A stretch of DNA of 64,000 nucleotides from JAGQKC01 sp965223675 (GCA_965223675.1 OZ245013.1:2790001-2854000), one strand, 5' to 3'; positions 51,876 through 62,343 are shown, counted from the first letter of the stretch. Made by a program: numbers and translations. The notes: generated from the sequence alone by a model not told the origin.

Positions 51876-53207
51876 ATGGCATTCTCTGTCTATCAATGGG
51901 CCGATGATCGACTGAAACTCAAACCGATTGAACAAACGCTGCTCGATGAACCCATTCCGGGAGGAGCGAGCTGGAACTATGTGTTTGGTTCCGCCACGCT
52001 GTTTCTCTTTGTTCTTCAAGCCATTACTGGCATGTGTTTGTCGATTTATTACGTGCCGTCACCTGATCATGCCTATGATACGGTCCAATACATTCAGAAT
52101 GAGGTCTGGTTTGGTTGGTTCATCCGAGGCTTACACCACTGGGGCGCATCAGCTGTGATCTTGGCCGTGGGACTCCATATGCTCCAAGTCTTTTTTGACG
52201 GCGCCTATAAAAAGCCACGTGAAATGATGTGGATGGTGGGCGTGGTCTTGTTGTTATTGATGTTGGGGTTTGGATTTACTGGCTACTTGCTTCCCTGGGA
52301 TCAGAATGCCTATTGGGCCACGCAGGTGGGAATCAACATGGCTGGGACGATACCACTCGTTGGTGACTTTGTGGTCCGCGTCATGCGTGGAGGCGACACG
52401 CTTGGCGCTCTCACGCTTTCACGATTTTTTGCCATACACGTCATGATTCTTCCGGCCATAATCATGGTCGGAATTATGCTTCACTTGTTTATCTTGCGAC
52501 GGGTTGGACCAGCTGGCCCTCATGATGAGAAGAAAGCTCAACAGAGCAGTGAAACATTTTATCCTCGACAAGTCTACATGGATGCCGTGGTCATGCTCAT
52601 CGTATTTTTGATTGTTAGCCTACTCGCCTATGCCGTGGAATTTCCCCTGGCTGACAAAGCTGATCCCTCAGACCACTCGTTTATTCCGGTACCTGAGTGG
52701 TACTTCCTTTTCCATTACGAATTGCTGAAACATGCCCCTGGCCCATTAGTGCCATACGCTTCGTGGGCTTTGCCGGCTGCGTTCATTCTTTGTCTGTTTG
52801 CCCTCCCATTTCTTGATCGTAACCCCGAGCGCGTACCCTCGACCCGTCCACGCATTCTCGGTGGCGGATTAGCATTTTTAGTCATCGTGTTCGTTTTGCT
52901 TGGTATCTCGTTAAGGGATTTGTATGCCGTTCCCAAGACCGATCCTGTCATCGCGAAGGGTGAAGCTATAGTCGAAAATTTTGCGTGTAAGACCTGCCAT
53001 CGGATTCACGGTGATGGGGCGAACATTGCCCCCGACCTTTCCTATGTCGCCGATCGGCGACCAGAACGAGAGTGGCATATTCGTCATTTCAAAGATCCTC
53101 AGTCTGTTTCCCCGGGCTCTTTCATGCCAAAATTTCCACTCACGGACAAACAACTGAATGATCTTACAAGTTATGTTCTAACCCTAAAAAGCGGGAGTAA
53201 ACACTGA
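51876..53207 (+). CDS. petB: Cytochrome b (b6/IV fused) with C-terminal cytochrome c domain
   Basis: A 443-residue membrane protein. Haem b ligands are H87/H101 and H188/H203, the b6-type spacing. The quinol-site motif PEWY is at 273-276 in the subunit IV-like half. After the last helix (about 328-348) comes a haem-c domain with C371-x2-C374-H375 (CKTCH) and a late methionine (FMPKFPLTD) as likely sixth ligand. So one gene supplies cytochrome b and the c-type electron exit; no separate cytochrome c1 or f gene is near. Confidence 0.93.
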   Translation: MAFSVYQWADDRLKLKPIEQTLLDEPIPGGASWNYVFGSATLFLFVLQAITGMCLSIYYVPSPDHAYDTVQYIQNEVWFGWFIRGLHHWGASAVILAVGLHMLQVFFDGAYKKPREMMWMVGVVLLLLMLGFGFTGYLLPWDQNAYWATQVGINMAGTIPLVGDFVVRVMRGGDTLGALTLSRFFAIHVMILPAIIMVGIMLHLFILRRVGPAGPHDEKKAQQSSETFYPRQVYMDAVVMLIVFLIVSLLAYAVEFPLADKADPSDHSFIPVPEWYFLFHYELLKHAPGPLVPYASWALPAAFILCLFALPFLDRNPERVPSTRPRILGGGLAFLVIVFVLLGISLRDLYAVPKTDPVIAKGEAIVENFACKTCHRIHGDGANIAPDLSYVADRRPEREWHIRHFKDPQSVSPGSFMPKFPLTDKQLNDLTSYVLTLKSGSKH

Positions 53208-53412
53208 GAGGACAGTAAGCGCTGTTGCTTCAATAGGTACAAACCCCAGCCAACATGCTTTCTTCAGCTAAAAATGTATTGTATTGAAGAAAACACCGTC
53301 ATAACAACACAGACCGCTTCATAGTGCATTCCCTCACCTCTTAAAGGACACACTCACCCCTGTGTCCTTTCTCGACTTAAAATAGTTAAAATATTTTCTT
53401 AAGAATTACCTG

Positions 53413-53889
53413 ATGGGTACCGACACTATGAATATGCGCCCGAAAGGTACCCCAGAGAAACTTGAAGCCCGAAGACGGCTCGCGGCTAAAATGCTGGACA
53501 AAGGGAAAGGCATTCGCGAGGTGGCCCGACATATCGGCGCCGCACCTTCTTCAGTTAAACGATGGAAAGATGCATTGGAATATGGAGGACCCGAGGCATT
53601 AAAATCCAAGCCTCATACTGGTCGACCTTCACGTCTCTCACAGCAACAACTCCAACAGCTAGAACGTATCTTGAAAAAGGGACCACGGGCTGTGAAACTT
53701 CGAACTGAATTTTGGACATGCAGTCACGTTCAGAAAGTCATTCGACGGACCTTTGGTATTCGGTACCACCCAGATCATGTCAGTCGTATCCTGAAATCCC
53801 TGGGCTGGAAGTACCGAAAGGCAAAAACAAAAATTCACCCCCATACTCGACGAGCCCGTTCTATACGTCGTCAGTGGATTAATCATTAA
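53413..53889 (+). CDS. IS630-like helix-turn-helix protein, transposase N-terminal half only
   Basis: 158 residues, basic. Two helix-turn-helix units are visible: LAAKMLDKGKGIREVARHIGAAPSSVKRW and the second with SHVQKVIRRTFGIRYHPDHVSRILKSLGW. This is the N-terminal part of IS630/Tc1-type transposases; the catalytic DDE half is missing and no terminal repeats are found. It may be a relic or a domesticated DNA-binding protein. An alternative start is residue 7. Confidence 0.65.
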   Translation: MGTDTMNMRPKGTPEKLEARRRLAAKMLDKGKGIREVARHIGAAPSSVKRWKDALEYGGPEALKSKPHTGRPSRLSQQQLQQLERILKKGPRAVKLRTEFWTCSHVQKVIRRTFGIRYHPDHVSRILKSLGWKYRKAKTKIHPHTRRARSIRRQWINH

Positions 53890-54013
53890 CCTCTTCTTGC
53901 ATTTCCCTTCTTCTTTCCTCCTATTCCCCAATTTGTCGCATCAATCAATGCATTATTGACTGCGCTCGTCTTCCAGTTGTTGCGAAAGAACTTCCAGGGC
54001 TCACATCGAGATA

Positions 54014-54457
54014 CTAACAGTCTTGAATGTGGGGAATTTTTACACTATTAATAAGTTGACCAAATCTTGCGATTACGGTCATAAACACTTCTGGCTCTGT
54101 CGGTTTCGTAATGTAGTAACTACACCCCAGAGCATGGCAGATTTCAACTTCTTGAGGATCATCCGTAGTCGAAAGCACAGTCACAGGCATTTTCCGTAAT
54201 TCCATATGGCTTTTTATTTGCCTCAAGACTTCTAGACCGCTTACTTTGGGAAGATTAATATCGAGGAGAAGAATATACGGATAGTTCTGAACCCGTACTT
54301 CTCCTTGTCCTCTTTGAAATAAAAAGTCAAGCGTTTCTTGCCCGTCTTTTAATCGTACATACTTTTGGCCGACACCGGAACGCCGTAGGTTTCGTTCAAT
54401 CAATGCGGCATGCCCATCATCATCTTCAGCAATGAGAATCATCGGCTGTTGACTCAA
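54014..54457 (-). CDS. Single-domain response regulator, Rcp1/CheY-like
   Basis: A 147-residue receiver domain with no output domain: acid pocket EDDD (11-14), phospho-acceptor D66 (LLLDINLP) and the conserved K118 (TKPTEP). The length and the HALGCSYYITKPTEPEVF stretch are typical of Rcp1-like regulators that pair with phytochrome-type kinases. It overlaps the kinase gene by four bases and so is its likely partner. Confidence 0.88.
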   Translation of the reverse strand: MSQQPMILIAEDDDGHAALIERNLRRSGVGQKYVRLKDGQETLDFLFQRGQGEVRVQNYPYILLLDINLPKVSGLEVLRQIKSHMELRKMPVTVLSTTDDPQEVEICHALGCSYYITKPTEPEVFMTVIARFGQLINSVKIPHIQDC

Positions 54458-55782
54458 GATTGCCCCTCTTTTTGAACAATGGTCGCAGAGGGAAAACTGA
54501 CAAAAAATTTCGTTCCAACACCAAGCTCTGAATCAACCCAAACATCTCCCTCATGGCGCTCGACAATCCTGCGTACAATCGTAAGCCCGAGCCCTTCTCC
54601 AGCTCCTGCAGCTGGCTCCAACCGATGAAACATTTCAAAAATTTTCCCTTGATGGCTTTGCTGAATACCGATCCCGTTATCCTCGACTGTATAGATTGAT
54701 TTTTCGTCTTTGATTTTCCCAGAAACTCGAATCACTCCTGGTTTTGTCGGATCCAGATACTTATACGCATTTTCAATGAGATTAGAAAACACCTGACTCA
54801 CTAAGGTTTCATCTCCCATACAGTCAGGAAGATCATCAATTTGTAACAGCACGCCCTTTTCCTTCAACTGAAACTCCATGACTGTCGCAATCCCATAGAC
54901 GATGGCATTGACATTCAAGGATTCCCGATTCAGCGATAAACGACCAAGTCGAGAAAACTGCAAAATTCCAGATAGCACGCTGTTAATCTTTTCAGCCCCG
55001 GCACGAATATATCGCAGGGCTTCTGGAATTTCCTCATCCAACAGATTCGTAATCTCTGAGGTCTTCCTCTCCATAGGTTTTCGATGCTTTATTACCCCAC
55101 GAAGGCGCTCGCATGAATCAGACAACTCTTTACAAAAGCCCTGGATATTGACGAGTGGGGAACGAAGATCATGAGAAACGACATTGATTAAGGTCTCCAG
55201 CTCATAGTTTTTCTGCAAGAGCGCGTTGTTCAGTTGAGCCAACTCATCAACATGTTCTTCTCTGTCCTTGCCAGATTTAGCTGCGACATTGGATGTGGTG
55301 ACTTCTGCATGCAAAGCTGATCGAGACGATCGCTGTTGATCGCTCCTTGCACCAGAATCATTTCCTGAAGGCTTGTCCCATAGCATGGACAGAAATGCGG
55401 CCACCCATATCGCGAATAAGATCAACAGTCGGTCTGTCACATCACTCCACAGCAGTTGTTGAGTATCTACATCGATGAAAGTCAAGAGCGAAAGAATAGA
55501 ACATACTGCGGCTGCGATGTATGGGGCATAAATATAGGAAAGGCGAGAAGCAAACACGACACACAGCACATACACGAGACCAAGCAACATGACAGAACTC
55601 GATGTTCTGTCAAACAGAAAAGCTCCTAGACCCAGAGCGAAGACCAGGATTGCCCAAAGAATGTTGCGTCTAGAGCGTTTACGATGAACGATAAAAGTTA
55701 TTGACTCAGTCTGGGCTTGGGTATTCCGACCTTGACGGGTTTCGACTGGACGATTGGGCGAACGAACAGGCATACGCTTCAC
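54454..55782 (-). CDS. Sensor histidine kinase with four-helix membrane domain
   Basis: 442 residues. Four to five N-terminal hydrophobic segments (about 40-135, MASE/DUF4118-like) precede a coiled linker, the phospho-acceptor H204 (VVSHDLRSPLVNIQGF) and the ATPase domain with NLIENAYKY, VEDNGIGIQ and GAGEGLGLTIVRRI. It has no PAS or GAF input domain, so sensing is by the membrane part. It would phosphorylate the receiver protein encoded next. Confidence 0.9.
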   Translation of the reverse strand: MKRMPVRSPNRPVETRQGRNTQAQTESITFIVHRKRSRRNILWAILVFALGLGAFLFDRTSSSVMLLGLVYVLCVVFASRLSYIYAPYIAAAVCSILSLLTFIDVDTQQLLWSDVTDRLLILFAIWVAAFLSMLWDKPSGNDSGARSDQQRSSRSALHAEVTTSNVAAKSGKDREEHVDELAQLNNALLQKNYELETLINVVSHDLRSPLVNIQGFCKELSDSCERLRGVIKHRKPMERKTSEITNLLDEEIPEALRYIRAGAEKINSVLSGILQFSRLGRLSLNRESLNVNAIVYGIATVMEFQLKEKGVLLQIDDLPDCMGDETLVSQVFSNLIENAYKYLDPTKPGVIRVSGKIKDEKSIYTVEDNGIGIQQSHQGKIFEMFHRLEPAAGAGEGLGLTIVRRIVERHEGDVWVDSELGVGTKFFVSFPSATIVQKEGQS

Positions 55783-56291
55783 AAGGGAATCCTTTTCCTC
55801 ACACTTAAGATTCGTGTATTAGCGATGGTCTCTTTTACCTCTTTCTCAGGGAATTGCCGCACTCTGTCGAACCACCACAAAAAGTAAACCAGAGTCCAAC
55901 TGTCGCAAGCTTGGCTGCGTTAAAATTAAGTCAGATTGTATATTGTATAAAGACGGGAGAAAGAAAAAATGGAGCGCTGAGGGATTGAAGATATAGCGCT
56001 AATTAATCTTATGACATCTGATATGACATTTGAAGTGTATCAAGTAACATTATTAGGAAAAGTGATATAAAAACGGCCAATCTTGAAATGGAAAATTTAT
56101 GAAATGATCCATTCAACTAGAGATCCTTAATCTTAGCATTTTGACTTGATGAACTGAACCTACAATATTTTTATTCAATTGAAGTCTTATCTTCTTTGTG
56201 AGAAAAACCATCTGCCCCATCTTTACAATGACGACTATTTCCCCAATCTGTAGATTTTTCGACACTCAACCCCAGTCGTCCAATCGGACGC
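55783..56291. other. Gene-free stretch between hppA and the histidine kinase
   Basis: About 510 AT-rich bases. It includes the promoter side of the kinase gene and the 3' end of hppA. I find no RNA gene, repeat-family copy, or strong terminator; only short AT-rich words (for example AAAATTTATGAAATGATCC). Confidence 0.45.
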
Positions 56292-58433
56292 TTACTGGGT
56301 TAACAGACCTCCATATTGCACGAAAAATGGGACAAAGACGAGAGACAGAATGGCAGAAAGTTTGATCAGAATATTGAGCGATGGACCCGAGGTATCCTTG
56401 AGCGGATCTCCAACTGTATCGCCCACGACAGCGGCTTTATGCGTGTCCGTTCCTTTGCCGCCAAGGTTTCCTTTCTCAATGTACTTTTTCGCATTATCCC
56501 ACGCTCCGCCACTATTAGATGATGAAATAGCGATGACGCCACCAGCAACAAGTGACCCTGCAAGAATGCCGGCAACAGCTTGAATGCCAAATAGGAACCC
56601 CGCGACTAATGGCGTACCCATGATCAGGACTCCTGGCGCAATCATTTCTTTAAGCGCAGCTTTCGTCGAAATGGCGACACATTGTTCATAATCGGCCTCG
56701 GCTTTGCCTTCCATGAGACCTGGGATAGAGCGAAACTGACGTCTCACCTCTTCAATCATCTCATACGCCGCAGAGCCGACGGATTTCATCGTCATCGCAG
56801 AAAAGTAAGACGGCAACACTGCACCAATAAACAAGCTGGTAAAGACCAATGGATCAAGTAGATTAATACTACCTAAAAGATCATATTCTGGCCCATGCTG
56901 TTCCTTGAGTAACAAGTCTGCTCGCGTCAAGAAGGCGGCAAAGAGGGCTAGCGACGTGAGAATAGCTGCTCCAATCGCAAAACCTTTTCCGATAGCCGCC
57001 GTCGTATTTCCTGCGGCATCAAGTACATCTGTCCGTTGACGAACATGTTCCGGCATCCCAGCCATTTCCGCGATGCCACCGGCATTATCAGATACCGGCC
57101 CATAGGCATCAATTGTTAAGGCAATCACGAGTGTCCCTAACATGCCAAGGGAAGCAATCGCCACACCATACATCCCCGCCAACATCCAAGGAATATAAAT
57201 AGCCAGGCCAATCGCAAGATACGGGCCCACCGCACTTTGATAGCCAAGGGCTAAGCCAAAAATGATATTCGTGGCTGAACCTGTTTCACACGACTTCGCC
57301 ACTTCCCGCACGGGAGCGTAATCGTGAGATGTATAGTATTCCGTCATCAACCCAACAACGAGGCCAGCAATTAAGCCAGTCAGGAAGCAAAAGTACACAC
57401 CCAAATCCGAATAGGTCTCACCACTAATTTGAAAGGTATCGGGAAGCATCATCTTCGTGACCACCAACATCACAATCGCCATGAGCACACTGGAGATAAT
57501 CAACATCTTTTTAAGTGCTGGACCCACTTGCTCTTCCGAATCGACCTTAATCACCATCATGGTGAGATAGCTCACAGGAATTCCGATAGCTGAGATAAGG
57601 ATTGGATACAATAACGCATCGATCATTCCAGAAAAGGCCACTGCGCTAATAACCATGGCTGCGCAAGTACTCTCAGCGCATGACCCAAATAAGTCCGCAC
57701 CCATTCCCGCTACATCGCCAACGTTGTCTCCCACATTATCGGCAATCACGGCAGGGTTGCGCGGATCGTCTTCTGGAATCCCTGCTTCCACTTTACCGAC
57801 TAAGTCGGCCCCGACATCAGCCGCTTTTGTGAAAATACCTCCACCAACACGAGCAAATAATGCAATGGATGACCCTCCGAGGCCAAAACCCGCAATCACT
57901 TCCATCAGGACGTGTGTGGGAAGTTGCGCGGGCATGATTGCTGCCAGCCCAAGATAGATCAAGAGCAACCCTAATGAGGCCAAGCTGACTAACGCAAATC
58001 CCATCACAGAGCCAGAATGCAGTGCGACATTGAATGCTTCAGAGAGGGACTTATTGGCTGAAACCGTTGTCCGTACATTGCCTTGCGTCGCGATCTTCAT
58101 CCCAATGAATCCAGAAGCAATGGAAATGATTGCTCCAAAGATAAAGGCAAGGGCCGTATAGATTCCTTCATTCACATAGTCAGTGTGATGGTCATCGATC
58201 AGCACGGCAATGATCGCCGCGAAGACCACCATAAAGATGGCCATGATTTTATATTCCTGTTTCAAAAATGCCATAGCCCCACTCACAATAGCTGAATGAA
58301 TCCTGGCAAGACGTTGCTTCGTATCCTTATCGTCGACACCCATATCTATAGGAATTTTATTGACTGATGAAGAGTAGAAAAACGCGATGGCCAATCCCAG
58401 AAGTGAGAGGACCAGAATGATCATTACCGCCAT
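56292..58433 (-). CDS. hppA: Membrane-bound ion-pumping pyrophosphatase
   Basis: A 713-residue integral enzyme that couples pyrophosphate hydrolysis to H+ or Na+ export. The substrate-site motif DVGADLVGKVEAG and the acid cluster DDPRNPAVIADNVGDNVGD are present, as is the C-terminal GDTVGDPLKDTSGP. GNTTAAIGKG has Ala at the position that marks the K+-stimulated type. The ion cannot be settled by eye. It would save energy from biosynthetic pyrophosphate. Confidence 0.93.
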   Translation of the reverse strand: MAVMIILVLSLLGLAIAFFYSSSVNKIPIDMGVDDKDTKQRLARIHSAIVSGAMAFLKQEYKIMAIFMVVFAAIIAVLIDDHHTDYVNEGIYTALAFIFGAIISIASGFIGMKIATQGNVRTTVSANKSLSEAFNVALHSGSVMGFALVSLASLGLLLIYLGLAAIMPAQLPTHVLMEVIAGFGLGGSSIALFARVGGGIFTKAADVGADLVGKVEAGIPEDDPRNPAVIADNVGDNVGDVAGMGADLFGSCAESTCAAMVISAVAFSGMIDALLYPILISAIGIPVSYLTMMVIKVDSEEQVGPALKKMLIISSVLMAIVMLVVTKMMLPDTFQISGETYSDLGVYFCFLTGLIAGLVVGLMTEYYTSHDYAPVREVAKSCETGSATNIIFGLALGYQSAVGPYLAIGLAIYIPWMLAGMYGVAIASLGMLGTLVIALTIDAYGPVSDNAGGIAEMAGMPEHVRQRTDVLDAAGNTTAAIGKGFAIGAAILTSLALFAAFLTRADLLLKEQHGPEYDLLGSINLLDPLVFTSLFIGAVLPSYFSAMTMKSVGSAAYEMIEEVRRQFRSIPGLMEGKAEADYEQCVAISTKAALKEMIAPGVLIMGTPLVAGFLFGIQAVAGILAGSLVAGGVIAISSSNSGGAWDNAKKYIEKGNLGGKGTDTHKAAVVGDTVGDPLKDTSGPSLNILIKLSAILSLVFVPFFVQYGGLLTQ

Positions 58434-58839
58434 TGTAAATAGATCTCCATAATCTTGAAATAAAAAGTATCGATTAGCTTTCTAGTATTTATCATCCAAA
58501 CGACAGATTTTAAAGGTTAGGTCCCTCGTTTCGTCCTTCCGCACAGTACACCACTGCCCATTAACACCGAAGTTCTTTCATGAGAACGTGGATGGCCAAA
58601 CAGCTGGCGTGTCGTTATTCGCTCGTCAACGGTTTCTGTCCTAGAGAAAAGAGCGAAGCAACGAATGTGCACAAGAATTGAAGCATGACATGAAAATTAT
58701 TGATGAAAACCAACTCATTGTACATGTAGAGAATAAAATGATCAAGTAAAACGAGGCTTTCCACCTATTCTCGGATCTTCTCAAAAAATATGGTTTATTC
58801 AAAACGACCAAGGACCACATCTCAATCCGCTTGAGTATT
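58434..58839. other. Gene-free stretch upstream of hppA
   Basis: About 400 bases between hppA and the rluE-like gene, both on the minus strand. It should hold the hppA promoter. A tiny frame (58691-58750, 19 codons) exists but has no support. No repeat or RNA gene is seen. Confidence 0.45.
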
Positions 58840-59469
58840 TTATTCGTTCTGCTCGTTGTTCTCAGCTGATTGTTTAGGGTCAGTACGACACAGAGCTGAG
58901 ACTTCCTCCATGGTGAGCAGGCGCCACTCCCCTGGCTGAAGACCGCCTATCTGAAGAGGGCCAATACGAACCCGGACTAAGCGAAGGGTCGGATGACCAA
59001 CCGCTGCTGTCATTCTTCGAATTTGTCGATTCAAACCTTCCTGAATTTGTATTCGAAGCCATACCGTCGGAACATTTTTCCGAAATCGAATTGGACTATC
59101 CCTAGACCACAATTGAGGTTGCTTGGGAAGCACCTCTACTTTGGCCGGCCGTGTGATTTTTCCTTTGATCATGACTCCCCTACGCAGTTCAGCTAAAGCT
59201 TGGAAAGAAGGAATCCGTTCAACCTGAGTCCAATACTCTTTCCATACTTTATAGCGAGGGTCAGTGATTCGATGAAGAAGTTGACCATCAGAGGTTAGCA
59301 GCAGTAGCCCTTCACTATCCCGATCAAGCCGACCAGCTGAATAGACGGATGGATCCTGAATATACTTGGCCAGTGTAGGCCGTCTCTTAGGATCAGTGAA
59401 CGAAGAAAGGACTCCATAGGGCTTGTTCAATGCCAAGTAAGAGTGCGAAGACGGACAAACTTTATTCAT
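58840..59469 (-). CDS. RluE-like 23S rRNA pseudouridine synthase
   Basis: About 209 residues of the RsuA/RluB/RluE family. The catalytic motif is GRLDRDSEGLLLLTSDG (catalytic Asp), and the RNA-contact segments LNRQIRRMTAAVGHPTLRLVR are present. It lacks the N-terminal S4 domain, as RluE does. The ATG at 59469 is preferred to the TTG at 59484. Confidence 0.85.
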   Translation of the reverse strand: MNKVCPSSHSYLALNKPYGVLSSFTDPKRRPTLAKYIQDPSVYSAGRLDRDSEGLLLLTSDGQLLHRITDPRYKVWKEYWTQVERIPSFQALAELRRGVMIKGKITRPAKVEVLPKQPQLWSRDSPIRFRKNVPTVWLRIQIQEGLNRQIRRMTAAVGHPTLRLVRVRIGPLQIGGLQPGEWRLLTMEEVSALCRTDPKQSAENNEQNE

Positions 59470-59698
59470 ATACTTCTTGCGCAAAACGACACATGTCCTT
59501 CGAGTAGATTTTTTTTCAAACCTGAATGATACACTGTATTATGCCTGGCCTCTCTTGTTAAGAAATTGCCCAAACACATTCATCGTTCAAAATTCAGGTG
59601 ACACAAATCTTTATTGCCCACTCGTCCAATTTCTGATAACGTGCAAGCATGTCACATTCACTTTTCAGTCTCTCAACTTTTCCAGTAAGGAGTCGTGC

Positions 59699-60742
59699 AT
59701 GGCCTGGGAACCCAAAGATCCTTGGGGACGTAGTGGAGATGATCCACTTGATGAAGCCTTAAAAAAAGCTCAAGAGCAAATGAAGCGGTTCGTGCCAAGC
59801 GGAGGGAGCTTTTCGTCGATTATCTTCATCGTGGTCGCAATCTTCGTACTCTCTCAAGGTGTGTTCATCGTCGCGCCTGACGAACAAGGCCTGGTCAAAC
59901 GATTCGGTGATGTGGTGCGAACAGCAGAACCAGGGCCCCATTTTAAAATTCCTATTCTGGAAACCGTGATGACTCCCAAAGTCGAAAAACTCCACCGCGT
60001 AGAGGTTGGATTTCGTACTGACCCGCGTGGCCGCGCTCGATCGATCCCTCGGGAATCCCTCATGCTGACCGGTGATATGAATATTTTGTCCGTCGAATTC
60101 ATTGTCCAATACAAGATAAGCGACGCGAGAAACTATTTATACAACATCACCAATGTCGAGGCTACCATCCATAATGCTGCGGAGGCCTCAATGCGTGAGG
60201 TGATTGGAAAGAATAAAATTGATGAAGCCCTAACCGTCGGAAAAGCCGTCATTCAACAAAGCACTCAGGATTTGTTACAAGGCATTCTTGATCAATACCA
60301 AGCGGGGGTTCAAATCGCCACGGTCCAATTACAAGATGTCAATCCACCGGAGGCTGTCGCCGCAGCATTTAAAGATGTGGCCAGTGCTAAAGAAGATCGC
60401 GAAAAACTGATTAATCAGGCTCATGGTTACAGAAATGACCTGCTGCCAAGAGCCAAAGGTGAAGCAGCGCAAGACGTTAATAAAGCTAAAGCCTACGCCC
60501 AAGCACGAATTACCAAGGCAGAAGGTGAAGCCAATCACTTTCTGAAAACGTTGAAAGAATACAAACAATCGAAGGACGTAATTAGCAAACGAGTCTACAT
60601 TGAAACCATGGAAAAAGTGTTATCCAAGATCGATAAGATTGTTCTTGATTCAAAAGTCGGAAAGAATGTATTGCCGTACCTCCCGCTCGATCGTCTTCAG
60701 AAATCGCGCAATCAATCTAGAGATGGAGGGGCTGGATCATGA
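59699..60742 (+). CDS. hflK: HflK, membrane SPFH protein of the FtsH-regulating complex
   Basis: About 347 residues. The ATG at 59699 with AAGGAG ahead is the real start; the upstream frame is chance. It has a glycine/acid-rich N-terminus (WEPKDPWGRSGDDP), a membrane helix (SSIIFIVVAIFVLSQGVFIV), the SPFH domain and a long helical C-terminus. With HflC it forms a cage around FtsH. The stop overlaps hflC by four bases. Confidence 0.92.
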   Translation: MAWEPKDPWGRSGDDPLDEALKKAQEQMKRFVPSGGSFSSIIFIVVAIFVLSQGVFIVAPDEQGLVKRFGDVVRTAEPGPHFKIPILETVMTPKVEKLHRVEVGFRTDPRGRARSIPRESLMLTGDMNILSVEFIVQYKISDARNYLYNITNVEATIHNAAEASMREVIGKNKIDEALTVGKAVIQQSTQDLLQGILDQYQAGVQIATVQLQDVNPPEAVAAAFKDVASAKEDREKLINQAHGYRNDLLPRAKGEAAQDVNKAKAYAQARITKAEGEANHFLKTLKEYKQSKDVISKRVYIETMEKVLSKIDKIVLDSKVGKNVLPYLPLDRLQKSRNQSRDGGAGS

Positions 60743-61602
60743 CCAAGCAAAATATTCTTTTCGGATTGATTGGAGTCTTGGTCCTGCTCATTATCCTTGG
60801 CGCTTCTCCATTTTTTATTGTCGACCTGACGGAAACAGCTATCGTCGTACAATTAGGAAAGCCAGTTCGAACGGTAACCGAACCTGGACTAAAATTTAAA
60901 ATACCTTTCGTTCAAGAAGTGACGTACTTTGATAAACGACTCCTTGACTACGATGCTCCTTCACGCGACGTCATTACCGAAGATAAAAAGACCATTGTGA
61001 TCGACAATTTCGCCAAATGGCGAATCATTGACCCACTACGCGTCTATCAAGCGTTTCAAACCCAACGAGGAGCCCTGCAAAGGTTAGACGATATCATTTA
61101 CTCTGAACTCAGAGTAGAACTTGGACGTCACGAACTCACTGAAATAGTTTCAGCGAATCGTGCGCTCATCATGAAAGTCGTGTCGGAACGTGCTAATAAA
61201 ATAGCCTCCTCCTACGGACTTGAAGTGTCAGATGTTCGCATCAAACGAGCCGATCTTCCTGAACAAAATGAGAAAGCGATCTTCCAACGGATGCAAGCCG
61301 AACGTGAACGACAAGCCAAACAATATCGAGCAGAAGGAGAAGAGGAAGCTCAGAAGATACGCTCTGAGGCTGAGAAGGATAAAGCGATTATCTTAGCCGA
61401 AGCGTACAAGACAGCTCAGGAATTGCAAGGTGATGGTGACGCCATGGCATTTAAAATTTATGCCCAGGCTTATGACCAAGACCCAAAATTCTTTGAATTT
61501 CTCCGCTCCATGGAGGCCTATAAAAAGACGTTTAAGGAAGATAATACGACAATGATCATTAGCCCTGACTCCGAATTCCTCAAATACTTAAAAAAACGAT
61601 AA
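60739..61602 (+). CDS. hflC: HflC, partner of HflK
   Basis: A 287-residue SPFH protein: N-terminal helix (LIGVLVLLIILGASPFFIVD), LGKPVRTVTEPGLKFKIPFVQEV, a coiled-coil with AERERQAKQYRAEGEEEAQKIRSEAEKDK and a C-terminal PDSEFLKYLKK. It is co-translated with hflK. Confidence 0.93.
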   Translation: MTKQNILFGLIGVLVLLIILGASPFFIVDLTETAIVVQLGKPVRTVTEPGLKFKIPFVQEVTYFDKRLLDYDAPSRDVITEDKKTIVIDNFAKWRIIDPLRVYQAFQTQRGALQRLDDIIYSELRVELGRHELTEIVSANRALIMKVVSERANKIASSYGLEVSDVRIKRADLPEQNEKAIFQRMQAERERQAKQYRAEGEEEAQKIRSEAEKDKAIILAEAYKTAQELQGDGDAMAFKIYAQAYDQDPKFFEFLRSMEAYKKTFKEDNTTMIISPDSEFLKYLKKR

Positions 61603-61675
61603 CTGCTAACCCCGCTGGTCCTTTTCTGCACTCGTAAGACTATAGCTTCCAATCATTCTTTGGCGCATATCGGCC

Positions 61676-62338
61676 ATGGCTAATCCCGACCATCTCACCT
61701 TGCTACTGGATAAAGGCGTGGAAGCGTGGAATAAATTTAGGCGGACCAATCCCTCAATCCAACCTGACCTGCGTGAAGCGGATCTTTCTGGTTATGACTT
61801 TACCCGCATTGATCTAAGCCATGCCGATCTTACGGGGACCGATCTGTCAGATGCGTATTTAATGCGAGCAGACTTTACTGAGGCTATTCTATGCGAAGCG
61901 AATCTCACTGAAGCGGATATCATCGAAGCCAACTTTATTAAGGCGACCCTCACTAATGCCACGATGATCATGGTTGACTTGAGCGGGTCTGGGCTTATTC
62001 GTGCCGACATGCCTGGGGTGAATCTTCAAGACGCAAACCTGACTCGAACTTCTCTTCCTTGGGCTAACCTTACCAACGCCAATCTGACTCGTTCGAAGTT
62101 ACATCTTACAGACTTGAGAGAAGCGCTTCTCATCGAAGCTGATATGCGAGAAGCCATCCTTCACGATACATCCCTCACCGGAGCCAATTTATCAAAAGCT
62201 AATTTGCAAGGCGTACAAAAGGTCTCACTCGACCTCTTGGCGATGGCCAAAACCCTCTATCAAACAAAATTCGACCCTTCTCTTCAAGACCAATTGCACA
62301 AACAGTATGCTCACCTATTGTTAGACCAAAAAATCTAG
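61676..62338 (+). CDS. Pentapeptide-repeat protein
   Basis: 220 residues. From about 30 to 190 it consists of A(D/N)LxX repeats (ADLSGYDFTRIDLSHADL, ANLTEADIIEANF, ANLTNANLTRSKL), which build a right-handed quadrilateral beta helix. Some members mimic DNA and shield gyrase from quinolones (Qnr/MfpA type), but nothing here shows that role. A short helical C-terminus follows. It starts 73 bases after hflC. Confidence 0.82.
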   Translation: MANPDHLTLLLDKGVEAWNKFRRTNPSIQPDLREADLSGYDFTRIDLSHADLTGTDLSDAYLMRADFTEAILCEANLTEADIIEANFIKATLTNATMIMVDLSGSGLIRADMPGVNLQDANLTRTSLPWANLTNANLTRSKLHLTDLREALLIEADMREAILHDTSLTGANLSKANLQGVQKVSLDLLAMAKTLYQTKFDPSLQDQLHKQYAHLLLDQKI

Positions 62339-62343
62339 TCCCC

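Noticed and set aside
59477..59698. 74-residue N-terminal extension of HflK
   Set aside because: The ATG at 59699 has AAGGAG and matches the usual HflK start; the upstream peptide is unlike HflK.
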